Shown: in pieces, positions 42,811 through 52,661 of the stretch
How the letters are laid out: each line of letters begins with the position of its first letter
Position numbering within the stretch: the stretch's first letter is position 1
Assembly (NCBI RefSeq): GCF_045348435.1
Contig: NZ_CP157484.1
Location: forward strand, 2,418,001 to 2,482,000
DNA length: 64,000 bases
From: Alsobacter sp045348435
GTDB taxonomy: Bacteria; Pseudomonadota; Alphaproteobacteria; Rhizobiales; Beijerinckiaceae
Direction: 5' to 3'
Translations under genes and position numbers: made by a program
Notes under the pieces: model-generated
Told to the model about the DNA's origin: nothing
Seen by the model: the letters and a program-made list of their open reading frames with translations, nothing else
Database searches by the model: none

Positions 42811-42845
42811 TGTCAACCAATTCGAGGATTGCTCACGCTTGGTTT
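42811..42845. promoter_or_regulatory. Operator candidate TGTCAACCAA-N18-TTGGTT, site 2
   Basis: TGTCAACCAA at 42811-42820 and TTGGTTT at 42839-42845 repeat the elements and the exact 18-bp spacing of the 38691-38725 site. It lies in the 168-bp divergent region between the two FAH-family genes. Confidence 0.6.
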
Positions 42846-42910
42846 TCGCTTATGCTCGCCGCGACCTTGAAGCCCGGCTGCGGACCGGGCGGTCCGAAGA
42901 GGTGGTCTCC

Positions 42911-43597
42911 ATGGAGTACGTGATCCCAGCGCCGCCCGTCACCTCGCTCCGGGTCGTCGGCTCCGACGCCCAGTTCCCGGTGCGCCGCATCTATTGCATC
43001 GGCCGCAACTACGCCGAGCATGCGATCGAAATGGGCCATGACCCCAACAAGGAGCCGCCGTTCTTCTTCCAGAAGAACCCGGACAACATCCTGCCCGAGG
43101 GCAAGCCCTTCCCCTACCCGGCCAAGAGCGAGGACGTGCATTTCGAGGTCGAACTCGTGGTGGCGCTGAAGACAGGCGGGTCCAACATCCCGGTCGAGCG
43201 CGCCATGGACTGCGTCTATGGCTACGGAATCGGCCTGGACATGACCCGGCGCGACCTGCAGGGCGAAGCCAAGAAGCTCGGCCGCCCCTGGGAGATCGGC
43301 AAGGCCTTCGAGCATTCCGCCCCCTGCGGCCCGCTCACCCCCGCCGACAAGGTAGGCCGCATCGAGGACGGCTCGATCACGCTCGAGGTGAACGGCCAGC
43401 TCCGCCAGAAGGGCGACATCAACCAGATGATCTGGAAGATCCCGGAGATGATCTCCTACCTGTCGGACTATTTCGTCCTCGCTCCGGGCGATCTCATCAT
43501 GTCCGGCACGCCCTCCGGGGTCGGGGCGGTCAAGAAGGGCGACAGGCTCGTCGCCCGGGTCGACCGCGTCGGGGAGTTCGCCGTCACGGTGGAGTAG
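42911..43597 (+). CDS. Fumarylacetoacetate hydrolase-family protein (2)
   Basis: Compact FAH-fold enzyme, 228 aa, without the N-terminal domain of its neighbour. IYCIGRNYAEHAIEMG, the metal pair in VHFEVELVVALKTG, GLDMTRRDLQ and SGTPSGVGAVKKGD are all present. The length and these motifs resemble fumarylpyruvate or maleylpyruvate-pathway hydrolases and the YcgM group. The ATG at 42911 follows GAGGTG; the frame is open to 42719 but that part is the intergenic and divergent gene region. It converges on a small membrane protein gene. It probably acts in the same pathway as the first FAH protein. Confidence 0.9.
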   Translation: MEYVIPAPPVTSLRVVGSDAQFPVRRIYCIGRNYAEHAIEMGHDPNKEPPFFFQKNPDNILPEGKPFPYPAKSEDVHFEVELVVALKTGGSNIPVERAMDCVYGYGIGLDMTRRDLQGEAKKLGRPWEIGKAFEHSAPCGPLTPADKVGRIEDGSITLEVNGQLRQKGDINQMIWKIPEMISYLSDYFVLAPGDLIMSGTPSGVGAVKKGDRLVARVDRVGEFAVTVE

Positions 43598-43615
43598 CGC
43601 CTGATCGGCGGCGGG

Positions 43616-43993
43616 TCAGCCCAGGACCCGCTGGCCGCCCGCGACCAGATCGCCCGCGATGGCCAGAGCCACCCCGATGGCCACGCAGGCGAGGCCGACC
43701 AGGAAGATGACGACGGCCCGGTGGTAATAAGCCAGGCTCAGCGAGCGCGTGGACAGCAGGCTCGCCACCGCGATCACCTGCGCGACGATGCCGACCGCGA
43801 TGGCGGCCACGGCCGCCAGGTCCACGCCCAGCCAGGGCCCGGGCAGCGCCGCCCAGCGGTTCAGGAAGCTCAGCGAGAAGCCCAGCACCACGCTGATCGC
43901 CGTGAGCGAGCCATTGCGAAAGGCCGCGTCGATCCGAGCGGGCGGGTCGCTCGCCGTCTCCTCCGGCTTCGCCGCGCCGACCGGTTCGCCCAT
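43616..43993 (-). CDS. Small integral membrane protein of unknown function
   Basis: A 125-aa protein with three hydrophobic segments (about 30-45, 58-80, 92-115) after a hydrophilic N-terminus. ISVVLGFSLSFLNRWAALPGPW and YYHRAVVIFLVGLACVAIGVAL are the clearest parts. The ATG at 43993 follows GGGAGG at ideal spacing. No family is recognised. It may be cotranscribed with the cupin gene upstream (51-bp gap). Confidence 0.75.
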   Translation of the reverse strand: MGEPVGAAKPEETASDPPARIDAAFRNGSLTAISVVLGFSLSFLNRWAALPGPWLGVDLAAVAAIAVGIVAQVIAVASLLSTRSLSLAYYHRAVVIFLVGLACVAIGVALAIAGDLVAGGQRVLG

Positions 43994-44043
43994 GCCGAAC
44001 CTCCCGCTTCAGCAATCCTCCGCCGTCGCGCCGGCGCTCGTCG

Positions 44044-44367
44044 TCACGCCGGAGGCGTCCTGAGCCCGGCCGGGTCCTTCACCTCGATCTCGATGAACGC
44101 GATCGGGTGCTCCGAGCCGTTCATGACGTCGTGCTCGACGCCCGCCGCCCGCCGGTAGGACTGGCCCGCCGAGAGCGGCACCGCCGTCTCGCCCTGCTCC
44201 GTCTGCACGCGCAGCACGCCGTCGGTCAGCATCACGACGAAATAGGGAAAGCCATGGGTATGCCAGCCCGTGGCCGCGCCCGGCTGGAAGTCCCAGCGGG
44301 TGATCCGCGCCGTCGCGTCGTCCACCTGGAGGGTGGGCACCGCCGGTTGCACGCATTGAAAAGCCAT
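44044..44367 (-). CDS. Cupin-domain protein
   Basis: A 107-aa single-domain cupin. GAATGWHTHGFPYFVVMLTDG carries the HxH metal site of motif 1 and VEHDVMNGSEHPIAFIEIE motif 2. Small cupins of this type are isomerases, dioxygenases or ligand sensors; the function cannot be told. The ATG at 44367 (MAFQCVQP) is chosen, with GAGG nearby; the frame opens to 44403. It diverges from the FlbT-like gene across about 250 bp of less GC-rich sequence. Confidence 0.82.
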   Translation of the reverse strand: MAFQCVQPAVPTLQVDDATARITRWDFQPGAATGWHTHGFPYFVVMLTDGVLRVQTEQGETAVPLSAGQSYRRAAGVEHDVMNGSEHPIAFIEIEVKDPAGLRTPPA

Positions 44368-44576
44368 TCGTCGATCGCCTCGCGAAGCGCCGGACCCCGC
44401 CACGGCGTCCAGGGGAAGGCCTCAGCTTGGCCGGGCCCAAGGCGATCGTCAAACCCGGGACCTGCGGGGAAGGCCTCGCCAGGCATGCCGAACATCGAAA
44501 CTTAACCGTGGTCGATGATCCAACTCCGAACACTTGCCCAAGATCAAGACCGTCATGCTTCGTTAATAGGCTGCCT

Positions 44577-44582
44577 TATACT
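44577..44582 (+). promoter_or_regulatory. Minus-10-like TATACT upstream of flbT-like gene
   Basis: TATACT in a locally AT-richer stretch. Transcription from it would start close to 44589, which argues for the GTG at 44619 rather than the ATG at 44589 as start. No good minus-35 hexamer is seen. Confidence 0.3.
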
Positions 44583-44618
44583 CAACTTATGCGAGTGTTT
44601 TCGGCCAGGAGCAGATCC

Positions 44619-44990
44619 GTGGGCTTCCTTCTCGAACTGAAGCATCAGGAAGTGGCCTATGTGGGCAAGGCGGTGCTGACCAACACCGGCGACCGGGCCC
44701 GCATCATGGTGGAGGGGCCGATGCCCGTCCTGCGCGGGCAAGACTATGTCGACCCCGGCGCCGCCAAGACGCCCGCCGAGCGGATCTATGTCGCCGTGCA
44801 GGAGATGTACCTGTCCGGCAGCGACGACGCGGCGCCCGACTTCTTCGCCGCCTCCCGGCGCCTCATCGCCCAGCGTCCCCATGCCGAGGAGCCCATCTCC
44901 CAGCTGAGCAAGCTGGTGCTGGCCCAGGACATGGCCAAGGCCCTCAAGGTCGCCCGCACCCTGATTCAGCTGGAAGAGAAGGCCGCGTAG
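44619..44990 (+). CDS. flbT: FlbT-like protein, isolated from flagellar genes
   Basis: A 123-aa protein resembling FlbT, the alphaproteobacterial post-transcriptional regulator of flagellin mRNA. Matching features are FLLELKHQEVAYVGKAVLTN (short strands with a G/N-G-A-V pattern), PMPVLRGQDYV, the AKTPAERIYVAVQEMYLS segment, and the C-terminal ALKVARTLIQLEE. The GTG at 44619 is chosen because AGGAG lies 7 bp before it and FlbT starts just ahead of this strand; an ATG at 44589 would add ten residues. No FlaF, flagellin or other flagellar gene is nearby, which is unusual. Confidence 0.72.
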   Translation: MGFLLELKHQEVAYVGKAVLTNTGDRARIMVEGPMPVLRGQDYVDPGAAKTPAERIYVAVQEMYLSGSDDAAPDFFAASRRLIAQRPHAEEPISQLSKLVLAQDMAKALKVARTLIQLEEKAA

Positions 44991-45147
44991 GGCGAGGCGC
45001 CTGGCTCGATCCCGGCGCATGCTTGTTTCAACTTCGGCGAGCGTGTAGCCTCCCCCGGTGGGCGGATGCTCCGGGATGAGGCATTTGATCGAATTGAAGC
45101 GCGTCCATCCCGTGGAACGGGAGCCTGCGCCGGCCTCGGCGGCCGAT

Positions 45148-45801
45148 ATGCGGCTGGTGATCTTCGATTTCGACGGCGTGGTGGTCGACAGCGAGGCGAT
45201 CGCCTGCCGGGTGCTTGCGACCGCGCTGTCGCGCCACGGCTTTCCGGCCGACGTGTCGCTGGTGGTGGATCGCTACCTCGGGCGCGCCTTTTCGGTCGTT
45301 CGCGACGACTACGCGGCTGCGCTCGGCCGGCCGATTCCGGATGATTTCTCCAGCGACTACGGTCGCGAGCTGGAAGCCGCTTTCCGCGCCGACTTGCGGC
45401 CGATGGCGGGCGTCGCGGCGGCGCTGGACCACCTGGCCGCCCGGGGTCTCCCCTTCGCCATCGCGTCCTCCAGCTCCCAGGGCCGGATCGCCCAGGCGCT
45501 CTCGGTCACGGCGCTGGCCGGCCATTTCGGCGACCGGATCTTCGACGCGGCCATGGTGGAGCGTGGCAAGCCCGCGCCCGACCTCTTCCTTTACGTCGCC
45601 CGCCAGATGGGCGCCGCCCCCGCGCAGTCGCTGGTGATCGAGGACAGCCCGGCCGGCGTGCGGGCCGGCAAGGCCGCCGGCATGACCGTCTGGGGCTTCA
45701 CGGGCGGCGCGCACCATGCGAGCTTCGACGGCGACGCGGCCCTCCAGGCCGCCGGCGCGGACCGCTTGATCACGAGCATGGCCGACCTCCTGGTGCTTTG
45801 A
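45148..45801 (+). CDS. HAD-superfamily phosphatase (phosphoglucomutase-like)
   Basis: HAD subfamily I hydrolase, 217 aa from the start used here. Motif I is IFDFDGVVVDSE (nucleophile D7 and D9), motif II SSSSQGR, motif III Lys in RGKPAPDLF and motif IV IEDSPAGVRAGKAAGM. An alpha-helical cap lies between motifs I and II. ATG 45148 begins MRLVIFDFDG, the usual start; in-frame ATG 45076 and GTG 45058 would add a short extension and cannot be excluded. It ends 6 bp before the SorC-type regulator and probably dephosphorylates a sugar or polyol phosphate in that operon. Confidence 0.88.
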   Translation: MRLVIFDFDGVVVDSEAIACRVLATALSRHGFPADVSLVVDRYLGRAFSVVRDDYAAALGRPIPDDFSSDYGRELEAAFRADLRPMAGVAAALDHLAARGLPFAIASSSSQGRIAQALSVTALAGHFGDRIFDAAMVERGKPAPDLFLYVARQMGAAPAQSLVIEDSPAGVRAGKAAGMTVWGFTGGAHHASFDGDAALQAAGADRLITSMADLLVL

Positions 45802-45807
45802 GCGGCG

Positions 45808-46755
45808 ATGAGCAGCGATTCCGACACGTCCCGTCTCGACGACGCCGCCCGCGCCGGCTGGCTGTACTTCATCGCCGGCAACACGCAGGACGAGATCGCC
45901 CGCAAGCTGCAGGTCTCGCGGCAGGCCGCCCAGCGCCTGGTGTCGCTGGCGATTTCCGAGAAACTCGTCACCTTCAGGCTGCACCACCCCATCGCGCAAT
46001 GCATGGCGCTCGCGCAGCGGCTCGCCGACGCCTTCGGGTTGGACCACTGCGAAGTCGCGCCGGCCGATCCGGCCTCCTCGAGCTCCACGGTGGGCATCGC
46101 CGAGCTCGCGGGCGCCTTCATGGAAGGCCGGCTGCGGGCGGCCAAGCCCCTGATCATGGCGGTGGGAACGGGCCGCGCCATGCGGGCGGCCGTGGACCAG
46201 CTGCCGCCGATGAACTGCCCCAACCACCAACTCGTGTCGATGGTGGGCAACATCGCGCCGGATGGATCCGCGACCTTCTTCGACGTGCTCTCCAAGCTCG
46301 CCGACCTCACGCGGGCGCGGCACTACCCGATGCCGCTGCCGGTCTATGCGTCCACCGAATCGGAGCGCGACCAGCTGCTCGCCATGACGCCGGTGCGCAA
46401 GGTTCACAGCCTCGCGGCCGAGGCGGATCTGGTGATCGTCGGCGTCGGGCAGATGAGCCGAACCGCGCCGCTGCACCAGGACGGGTTCATCTCGAGCGAC
46501 GAACTCTTCGAGCTGATGCGCCATGGCGCGGTCGGCGAGATCGCGAGCTGGGCCTTCGATGAGGCCGGCGCGGTGCTGGACGTCGGCGTCAACCGGCGCA
46601 CCACGAGCGTTCCGCTGCCGTCCGCCGCCGGCCGCTCGGTGGTGGGCGTCGCGATGGGGCCAGACAAGGTCCCGGCCCTGCGCGCCGCCCTCAAGGGCCG
46701 CCTCCTGACGGGCCTAATCACCAACGAGGCGACCGCCTCGGCCTTGCTGGCCTGA
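45808..46755 (+). CDS. SorC/DeoR-type sugar-binding transcription regulator
   Basis: A 315-aa regulator with an N-terminal helix-turn-helix (about 10-50, NTQDEIARKLQVSRQAAQRLV) and a C-terminal SorC effector domain of sugar-phosphate-isomerase fold (about 70-315, including VGIAELAGAFMEGRL and VGTGRAMRAAVDQL). Members bind phosphorylated sugars or polyols. It precedes the polyol ABC operon by 137 bp, in which two copies of a GCATATGC-centred repeat are candidate operators. Its place between the HAD gene and the transporter suggests it controls the whole cluster. Confidence 0.93.
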   Translation: MSSDSDTSRLDDAARAGWLYFIAGNTQDEIARKLQVSRQAAQRLVSLAISEKLVTFRLHHPIAQCMALAQRLADAFGLDHCEVAPADPASSSSTVGIAELAGAFMEGRLRAAKPLIMAVGTGRAMRAAVDQLPPMNCPNHQLVSMVGNIAPDGSATFFDVLSKLADLTRARHYPMPLPVYASTESERDQLLAMTPVRKVHSLAAEADLVIVGVGQMSRTAPLHQDGFISSDELFELMRHGAVGEIASWAFDEAGAVLDVGVNRRTTSVPLPSAAGRSVVGVAMGPDKVPALRAALKGRLLTGLITNEATASALLA

Positions 46756-46840
46756 TCCTTCGATTCCCCGCCGGCCCGACCGACACGCCGTTGCTGCGGC
46801 GCAGCGTCGATTCAGCGTTGACAGCCGCTCCGGCGCGTTT

Positions 46841-46877
46841 GAGCATATGCGCAACGTGTGGGCATATGCCCAACGCG
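46841..46877 (+). promoter_or_regulatory. Tandem GCATATGC operators before polyol operon
   Basis: Two direct copies of an 18-bp unit, GAGCATATGCGCAACGTG at 46841 and GGGCATATGCCCAACGCG at 46860, 15 of 18 identical, offset by 19 bp. TTGACA at 46818-46823 lies upstream as a possible minus-35 element. The second copy ends 15 bp before the smoE-like start, so bound regulator would block transcription or its start. Confidence 0.55.
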
Positions 46878-46891
46878 GGGGAGGAAACGAC

Positions 46892-48205
46892 ATGAAGGCC
46901 CTGATTGCGGCGCTGTTGGGCGCGGCGTCGATGCTTGCCGTGAGCGAGGCGTCGGCGCAGACGAAGTTGACGATTGCGACCGTGAACAACGGCGACATGA
47001 TCCGCATGCAGGGTCTGACGTCCGACTTCACGGCGAAGAACCCCGGCATCACGGTCGAGTGGGTGACGCTGGAAGAAAACGTCCTGCGCCAGCGCGTCAC
47101 CACGGACATCGCGACCAAGGGCGGCCAGTTCGACATCCTCACCATCGGCACCTACGAGGTTCCGATCTGGGCCAAGCAGAACTGGCTGGTGCCGCTCACC
47201 GGGCTCGGGGCCGACTACGACGTCGACGACCTGATCCCGGCCATCCGCTCCGGCCTGACGGCCGACGGCAAGCTCTACGCCGCGCCGTTCTACGGCGAGA
47301 GCTCCATGGTGATGTACCGCAAGGACCTGATGGACAAGGCCGGCCTGAAGATGCCGGACGCGCCCACCTGGACGTTCATCGCGGACGCCGCCCGCAAGAT
47401 GACCGACAAGGCCACCGAGACCTACGGCGTGTGCCTGCGCGGCAAGGCTGGCTGGGGCGAGAACATGGCCTTCCTGTCGGCCACGGCCAATTCGTTCGGC
47501 GCGCGCTGGTTCGACGAGAAGTGGAACCCGCAGTTCGACACGCCCGAGTGGAAGAACACGCTCGACTTCTACGTCAAGCTGATGAAGGACGCGGGCCCGC
47601 CCGGCGCCTCCTCGAACGGCTTCAACGAAAATCTCGCGCTGTTCAACGCCGGCAAATGCGGCATGTGGATCGACGCCACAGTGGCGGCGTCCTTCGTGAC
47701 CAACCCGAAGGACTCCAAGGTGGCCGACAAGGTCGGCTTCGCGCTGGCCCCTGACAACGGCCTCGGCAAGCGCGGCAACTGGCTGTGGGCGTGGTCGCTG
47801 GCGGTTCCGGCCGGCTCCAAGAAGACCGAGGCGGCGCAGAAGTTCATCGCCTGGGCGACCAACAAGGACTACGCCAAGCTCGTGGCCAGCAAGGAAGGCT
47901 GGGCCAACGTGCCCCCGGGCACGCGCCAGTCGCTCTACGCCAACCCCGAGTACCAGAAGGCGGCGCCCTTCGCGAAGATGACGCTGGACTCCATCAACAC
48001 CGCCGACCCGACGAAGCCGACCGTGAAGCCGGTTCCGTATGTGGGCGTGCAGTTCGTCGCCATCCCGGAATTCCAGGGCATCGGCACCAGCGTCGGCCAG
48101 CAGTTCTCGGCCGCGCTCGCCGGGCAGTCCAGCGTGGATGACGCCCTGGCGGCCGCCCAGGCGGCGACCAAGCGCGAAATGACCCGCGCGGGCTACATCA
48201 AGTAA
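46892..48205 (+). CDS. smoE: Polyol ABC transporter substrate-binding protein (SmoE-like)
   Basis: Periplasmic binding protein, 437 aa, of family 1 (carbohydrate). The signal peptide MKALIAALLGAASMLAVSEASA is followed by a mature part beginning QTKLTIATVNNGDMIRMQGL. DFTAKNPGITVEWV and FDILTIGTYEVPIWAKQNWL resemble the sorbitol/mannitol binding protein of Rhodobacter and rhizobia. The ATG at 46892 follows GGGGAGGA. It is the first gene of the operon. A strong hairpin just after its stop probably keeps its transcript abundant relative to the permeases. Confidence 0.9.
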   Translation: MKALIAALLGAASMLAVSEASAQTKLTIATVNNGDMIRMQGLTSDFTAKNPGITVEWVTLEENVLRQRVTTDIATKGGQFDILTIGTYEVPIWAKQNWLVPLTGLGADYDVDDLIPAIRSGLTADGKLYAAPFYGESSMVMYRKDLMDKAGLKMPDAPTWTFIADAARKMTDKATETYGVCLRGKAGWGENMAFLSATANSFGARWFDEKWNPQFDTPEWKNTLDFYVKLMKDAGPPGASSNGFNENLALFNAGKCGMWIDATVAASFVTNPKDSKVADKVGFALAPDNGLGKRGNWLWAWSLAVPAGSKKTEAAQKFIAWATNKDYAKLVASKEGWANVPPGTRQSLYANPEYQKAAPFAKMTLDSINTADPTKPTVKPVPYVGVQFVAIPEFQGIGTSVGQQFSAALAGQSSVDDALAAAQAATKREMTRAGYIK

Positions 48206-48214
48206 GCGCCATGC

Positions 48215-48242
48215 GCGGCGGGGAGCTTGCGCTCTCCGCCGC
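48215..48242 (+). terminator. Intercistronic 12-bp-stem hairpin after smoE
   Basis: GCGGCGGGGAGC-TTGC-GCTCTCCGCCGC forms a 12-bp stem (one G-T pair) with a 4-base loop starting 10 bp after the stop codon. There is no T-tract. Such hairpins between binding-protein and permease genes act as mRNA-stabilising or partial termination signals. Confidence 0.7.
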
Positions 48243-48328
48243 GACGCCGCCGGTCTGATCGGGCTGAGACATCGCGTCGGCCTCGCCGACCGCATCCCAC
48301 GCTCTCCCCCCAGCAACGGGATCCCGCC

Positions 48329-49201
48329 ATGTCGACTGTCGAGACCCGCGCGATCGGCCGGGCTCTTGTGGCGCCCTCGGTGGCGCTGCTGTTCATCTGG
48401 ATGATCGTCCCGCTGGCGATGACGATCTATTTCTCCACCCTGCGCTACAATCTGCTCAATCCGGCTCTCGCAGGGTTCGTGGGCGTTGAGAACTACGTCT
48501 ATTTCCTCTCGGATCCGGCCTTCTTCACGGCCCTGCGCAACACGCTGACGCTGATCGGCTCGGTGCTGGCCATCACGGTGGTGGGCGGCGTCGGCCTCGC
48601 GCTGTTGCTGGACCAGCCGGTCTGGGGCCAGCCGATCGTCCGCCTCATGGTGATCGCGCCCTTCTTCGTGATGCCGACCGTGAGCGCGCTGATCTGGAAG
48701 AACCTGCTGATGCACCCCGTGACGGGGCTGTTCGCCTGGCTGGCCAACCTGGTGGGGGCCAAGCCGATCGACTGGTTCGCGCAGGCGCCGCTGTTCTCCG
48801 TGATCCTGATCGTCGCCTGGCAATGGCTGCCCTTTGCGGCGCTGATCCTGCTCACCGCGCTCCAGTCTCTGGACGAGGAGCAGAAGGAAGCCGCCGAAAT
48901 GGACGGCGCGGGGGCGTTCTCCTATTTCGCGTTCATCGTCCTGCCCCACCTGGCGCGGCCGATCACGGTGGTGATCCTGATCGAGACGATCTTCCTGCTG
49001 ACCGTCTTCGCCGAGATCTTCGTCACCACGGGCGGCGGACCCGGCCTGCAGACCACCAACATCGCTTTTCTGGTCTACGCCCAGGCGCTGCTGCAATACG
49101 ACGTCGGCGGCGCTTCGGCGGGCGGCATCGTGGCGGTGGTTCTCGCCAATGTGGTGGCGTTCTTTCTGGTCCGGCTGATCGGCCGGAACCTGGAGGCCTG
49201 A
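48329..49201 (+). CDS. smoF: Polyol ABC transporter permease 1 (SmoF-like)
   Basis: Inner-membrane permease, 290 aa, six helices, of the carbohydrate MalF/UgpA-like type. The cytoplasmic EAA loop reads EEQKEAAEMDGAGAFSYFAF (about 188-207) and the rest matches sorbitol/mannitol permeases (GLQTTNIAFLVYAQALLQYDVG). The ATG at 48329 is taken over upstream codons that lie in the GC-rich spacer. It is followed by the second permease after 3 bp. Confidence 0.92.
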   Translation: MSTVETRAIGRALVAPSVALLFIWMIVPLAMTIYFSTLRYNLLNPALAGFVGVENYVYFLSDPAFFTALRNTLTLIGSVLAITVVGGVGLALLLDQPVWGQPIVRLMVIAPFFVMPTVSALIWKNLLMHPVTGLFAWLANLVGAKPIDWFAQAPLFSVILIVAWQWLPFAALILLTALQSLDEEQKEAAEMDGAGAFSYFAFIVLPHLARPITVVILIETIFLLTVFAEIFVTTGGGPGLQTTNIAFLVYAQALLQYDVGGASAGGIVAVVLANVVAFFLVRLIGRNLEA

Positions 49202-49204
49202 GCC

Positions 49205-50035
<831 letters not shown>

Positions 50036-50066
50036 GCCCCCCAGGCGGACACGCAGGAGCAGCCAC

Positions 50067-51067
<1,001 letters not shown>

Positions 51068-51071
<4 letters not shown>

Positions 51072-51838
51072 GGCTTAGCGGCAAGGTCGCGGTGGTGACG
51101 GGCGGCGCGCGCGGCATCGGCCGCGCCATCGTCGAGCGGTTCGCCCGGGAAGGCGCCCGGGTGGTCGTGGCCGACATCCTGGCGGAGGACGCGCAGTCGC
51201 TCGCCGACACGCTGGGCGGCGACGCCATGGCGGTCGCGCTCGACGTGACCCGCCGCGACAGCATCGACGCCATGGTGCGCGACGTCGTCGCCCGGAGGGG
51301 CGGCATCGACATCCTGGTCAACAACGCCGCCATCTTCGACATGGCCCCCATCGTGGAGGTGACGGAGGAGAGCTGGGACCGGCAGTTCGCGATCAACACG
51401 AAGGGGCTGTTCTTCACCCTGCAGGCCGTCGCCAAGCAGATGATCGCGCAGGGCCGGGGCGGGAAGATCATCAACATGGCGAGCCAGGCCGGACGGCGCG
51501 GCGAGGCGCTGGTGTCGGTCTACTGCGCCAGCAAGGCGGCCGTGATCTCGATCACGCAGTCGGCCGGGCTCGGCCTGATCAAGCACCGCATCAACGTCAA
51601 CGGCATCGCGCCGGGCGTGGTCGACACGCCCATGTGGGACGCCGTGGACGCGCTGTTCGCGCGCTACGAGAACCGCCCGCTGGGCGAGAAGAAACGCCTC
51701 GTCGGCGAGGCCGTGCCCTTCGGGCGCATGGGCGTGCCGGAGGATCACGCCGGCGCCGCCGCGTTCCTGGCGTCGGCTGACGCCGACTACGTCGTGGCGC
51801 AGACGCTGAACGTCGACGGCGGCAACTGGATGAGCTGA
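51068..51838 (+). CDS. smoS: Sorbitol/polyol dehydrogenase, SDR family (SmoS-like)
   Basis: Short-chain dehydrogenase, 256 aa, strongly resembling the sorbitol (L-iditol/galactitol) dehydrogenase SmoS of Rhodobacter. VVTGGARGIGRAIVERF is the cofactor glycine motif, DIL follows strand 2, NNAAIFDMAPIVEVT the structural motif, and the catalytic S-Y-K is in NMASQAGRRGEALVSVYCASK. The C-terminus VDGGNWMS is typical of the SmoS group. It oxidises the imported polyol to a ketose. Translation is coupled to the ATPase gene. Confidence 0.93.
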
Positions 51839-51850
51839 AGGAAAACCATC

Positions 51851-52627
51851 ATGTATCTCGAAAAACTGAAGCTCGACGGCCGCGTCGCGGTCGTCACCGG
51901 GGCCGGCCAGGGCATCGGGGCGGCCTGCGCGCGGGCGCTCGGCGAAGCGGGCGCGACCGTGGTGGTGGCCGACATGCGGCAGGAGCGCGTCGACGCCTGC
52001 GTGGCCGAGCTCGCAGGCCTCGGCATCGCCGCGCATGGGCTGGCGCTCGACGTCACCCAGTCGGCCGCCGTGGACGCCGCTGCCGCGGACGTGGTCGCCC
52101 GGTTCGGCAGGGTCGACATCCTGGTCAACAACGCCGGCGTGGCGGTGAGCGACGTGCGCGCCGAGGACACCAGCGACAGCCACTGGCGTCACCACATGGA
52201 CGTCAATGTGGACGGGCTGTTCTGGTGCTGCCGCGCCTTCGGGCGGCGCATGCTGGAGCAGGGCTCGGGCGCGATCGTGAACATCGGCTCGATGTCGGGC
52301 TTCATCGTCAACAAGCCGCAGCCGCAGAGCTTCTACAACGCCTCCAAGGCGGCCGTGCATCACCTCACGCGCTCGCTCGCGGCTGAATGGGGCGCGCGGG
52401 GCGTGCGCGTCAACGCCGTCGCGCCGACCTATATCAAAACGCCGCTGACCTCCTTCGGCATCAAGGAGAATCCGGACATGTACAAGGTCTGGCTCGAGAT
52501 GACGCCGATGGGGCGGGTCGGCCAGCCGGACGAGATCGCCTCCGTGGTCCACTTCCTCGCCTCCGACGCGTCGAGCCTCATGACGGGCTCGATTGTGGTG
52601 GCGGATGGCGGCTATACCTGCTGGTGA
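51851..52627 (+). CDS. Short-chain dehydrogenase (second polyol oxidoreductase)
   Basis: SDR enzyme, 258 aa. Cofactor motif VTGAGQGIGAACARALGEAG, NNAGVAVSDVRAEDTS, catalytic Ser in IGSMSGF and YNASK. It resembles galactitol, xylitol or threitol-type dehydrogenases more than SmoS, so the operon probably handles two polyols or two oxidation steps. It begins 12 bp after smoS with an AAGGA ribosome site. The tail GGYTCW ends the protein. Confidence 0.88.
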   Translation: MYLEKLKLDGRVAVVTGAGQGIGAACARALGEAGATVVVADMRQERVDACVAELAGLGIAAHGLALDVTQSAAVDAAAADVVARFGRVDILVNNAGVAVSDVRAEDTSDSHWRHHMDVNVDGLFWCCRAFGRRMLEQGSGAIVNIGSMSGFIVNKPQPQSFYNASKAAVHHLTRSLAAEWGARGVRVNAVAPTYIKTPLTSFGIKENPDMYKVWLEMTPMGRVGQPDEIASVVHFLASDASSLMTGSIVVADGGYTCW

Positions 52628-52661
52628 CGCGCCCGTTCGAGGCGCGCGCCGGGAGGACGCC

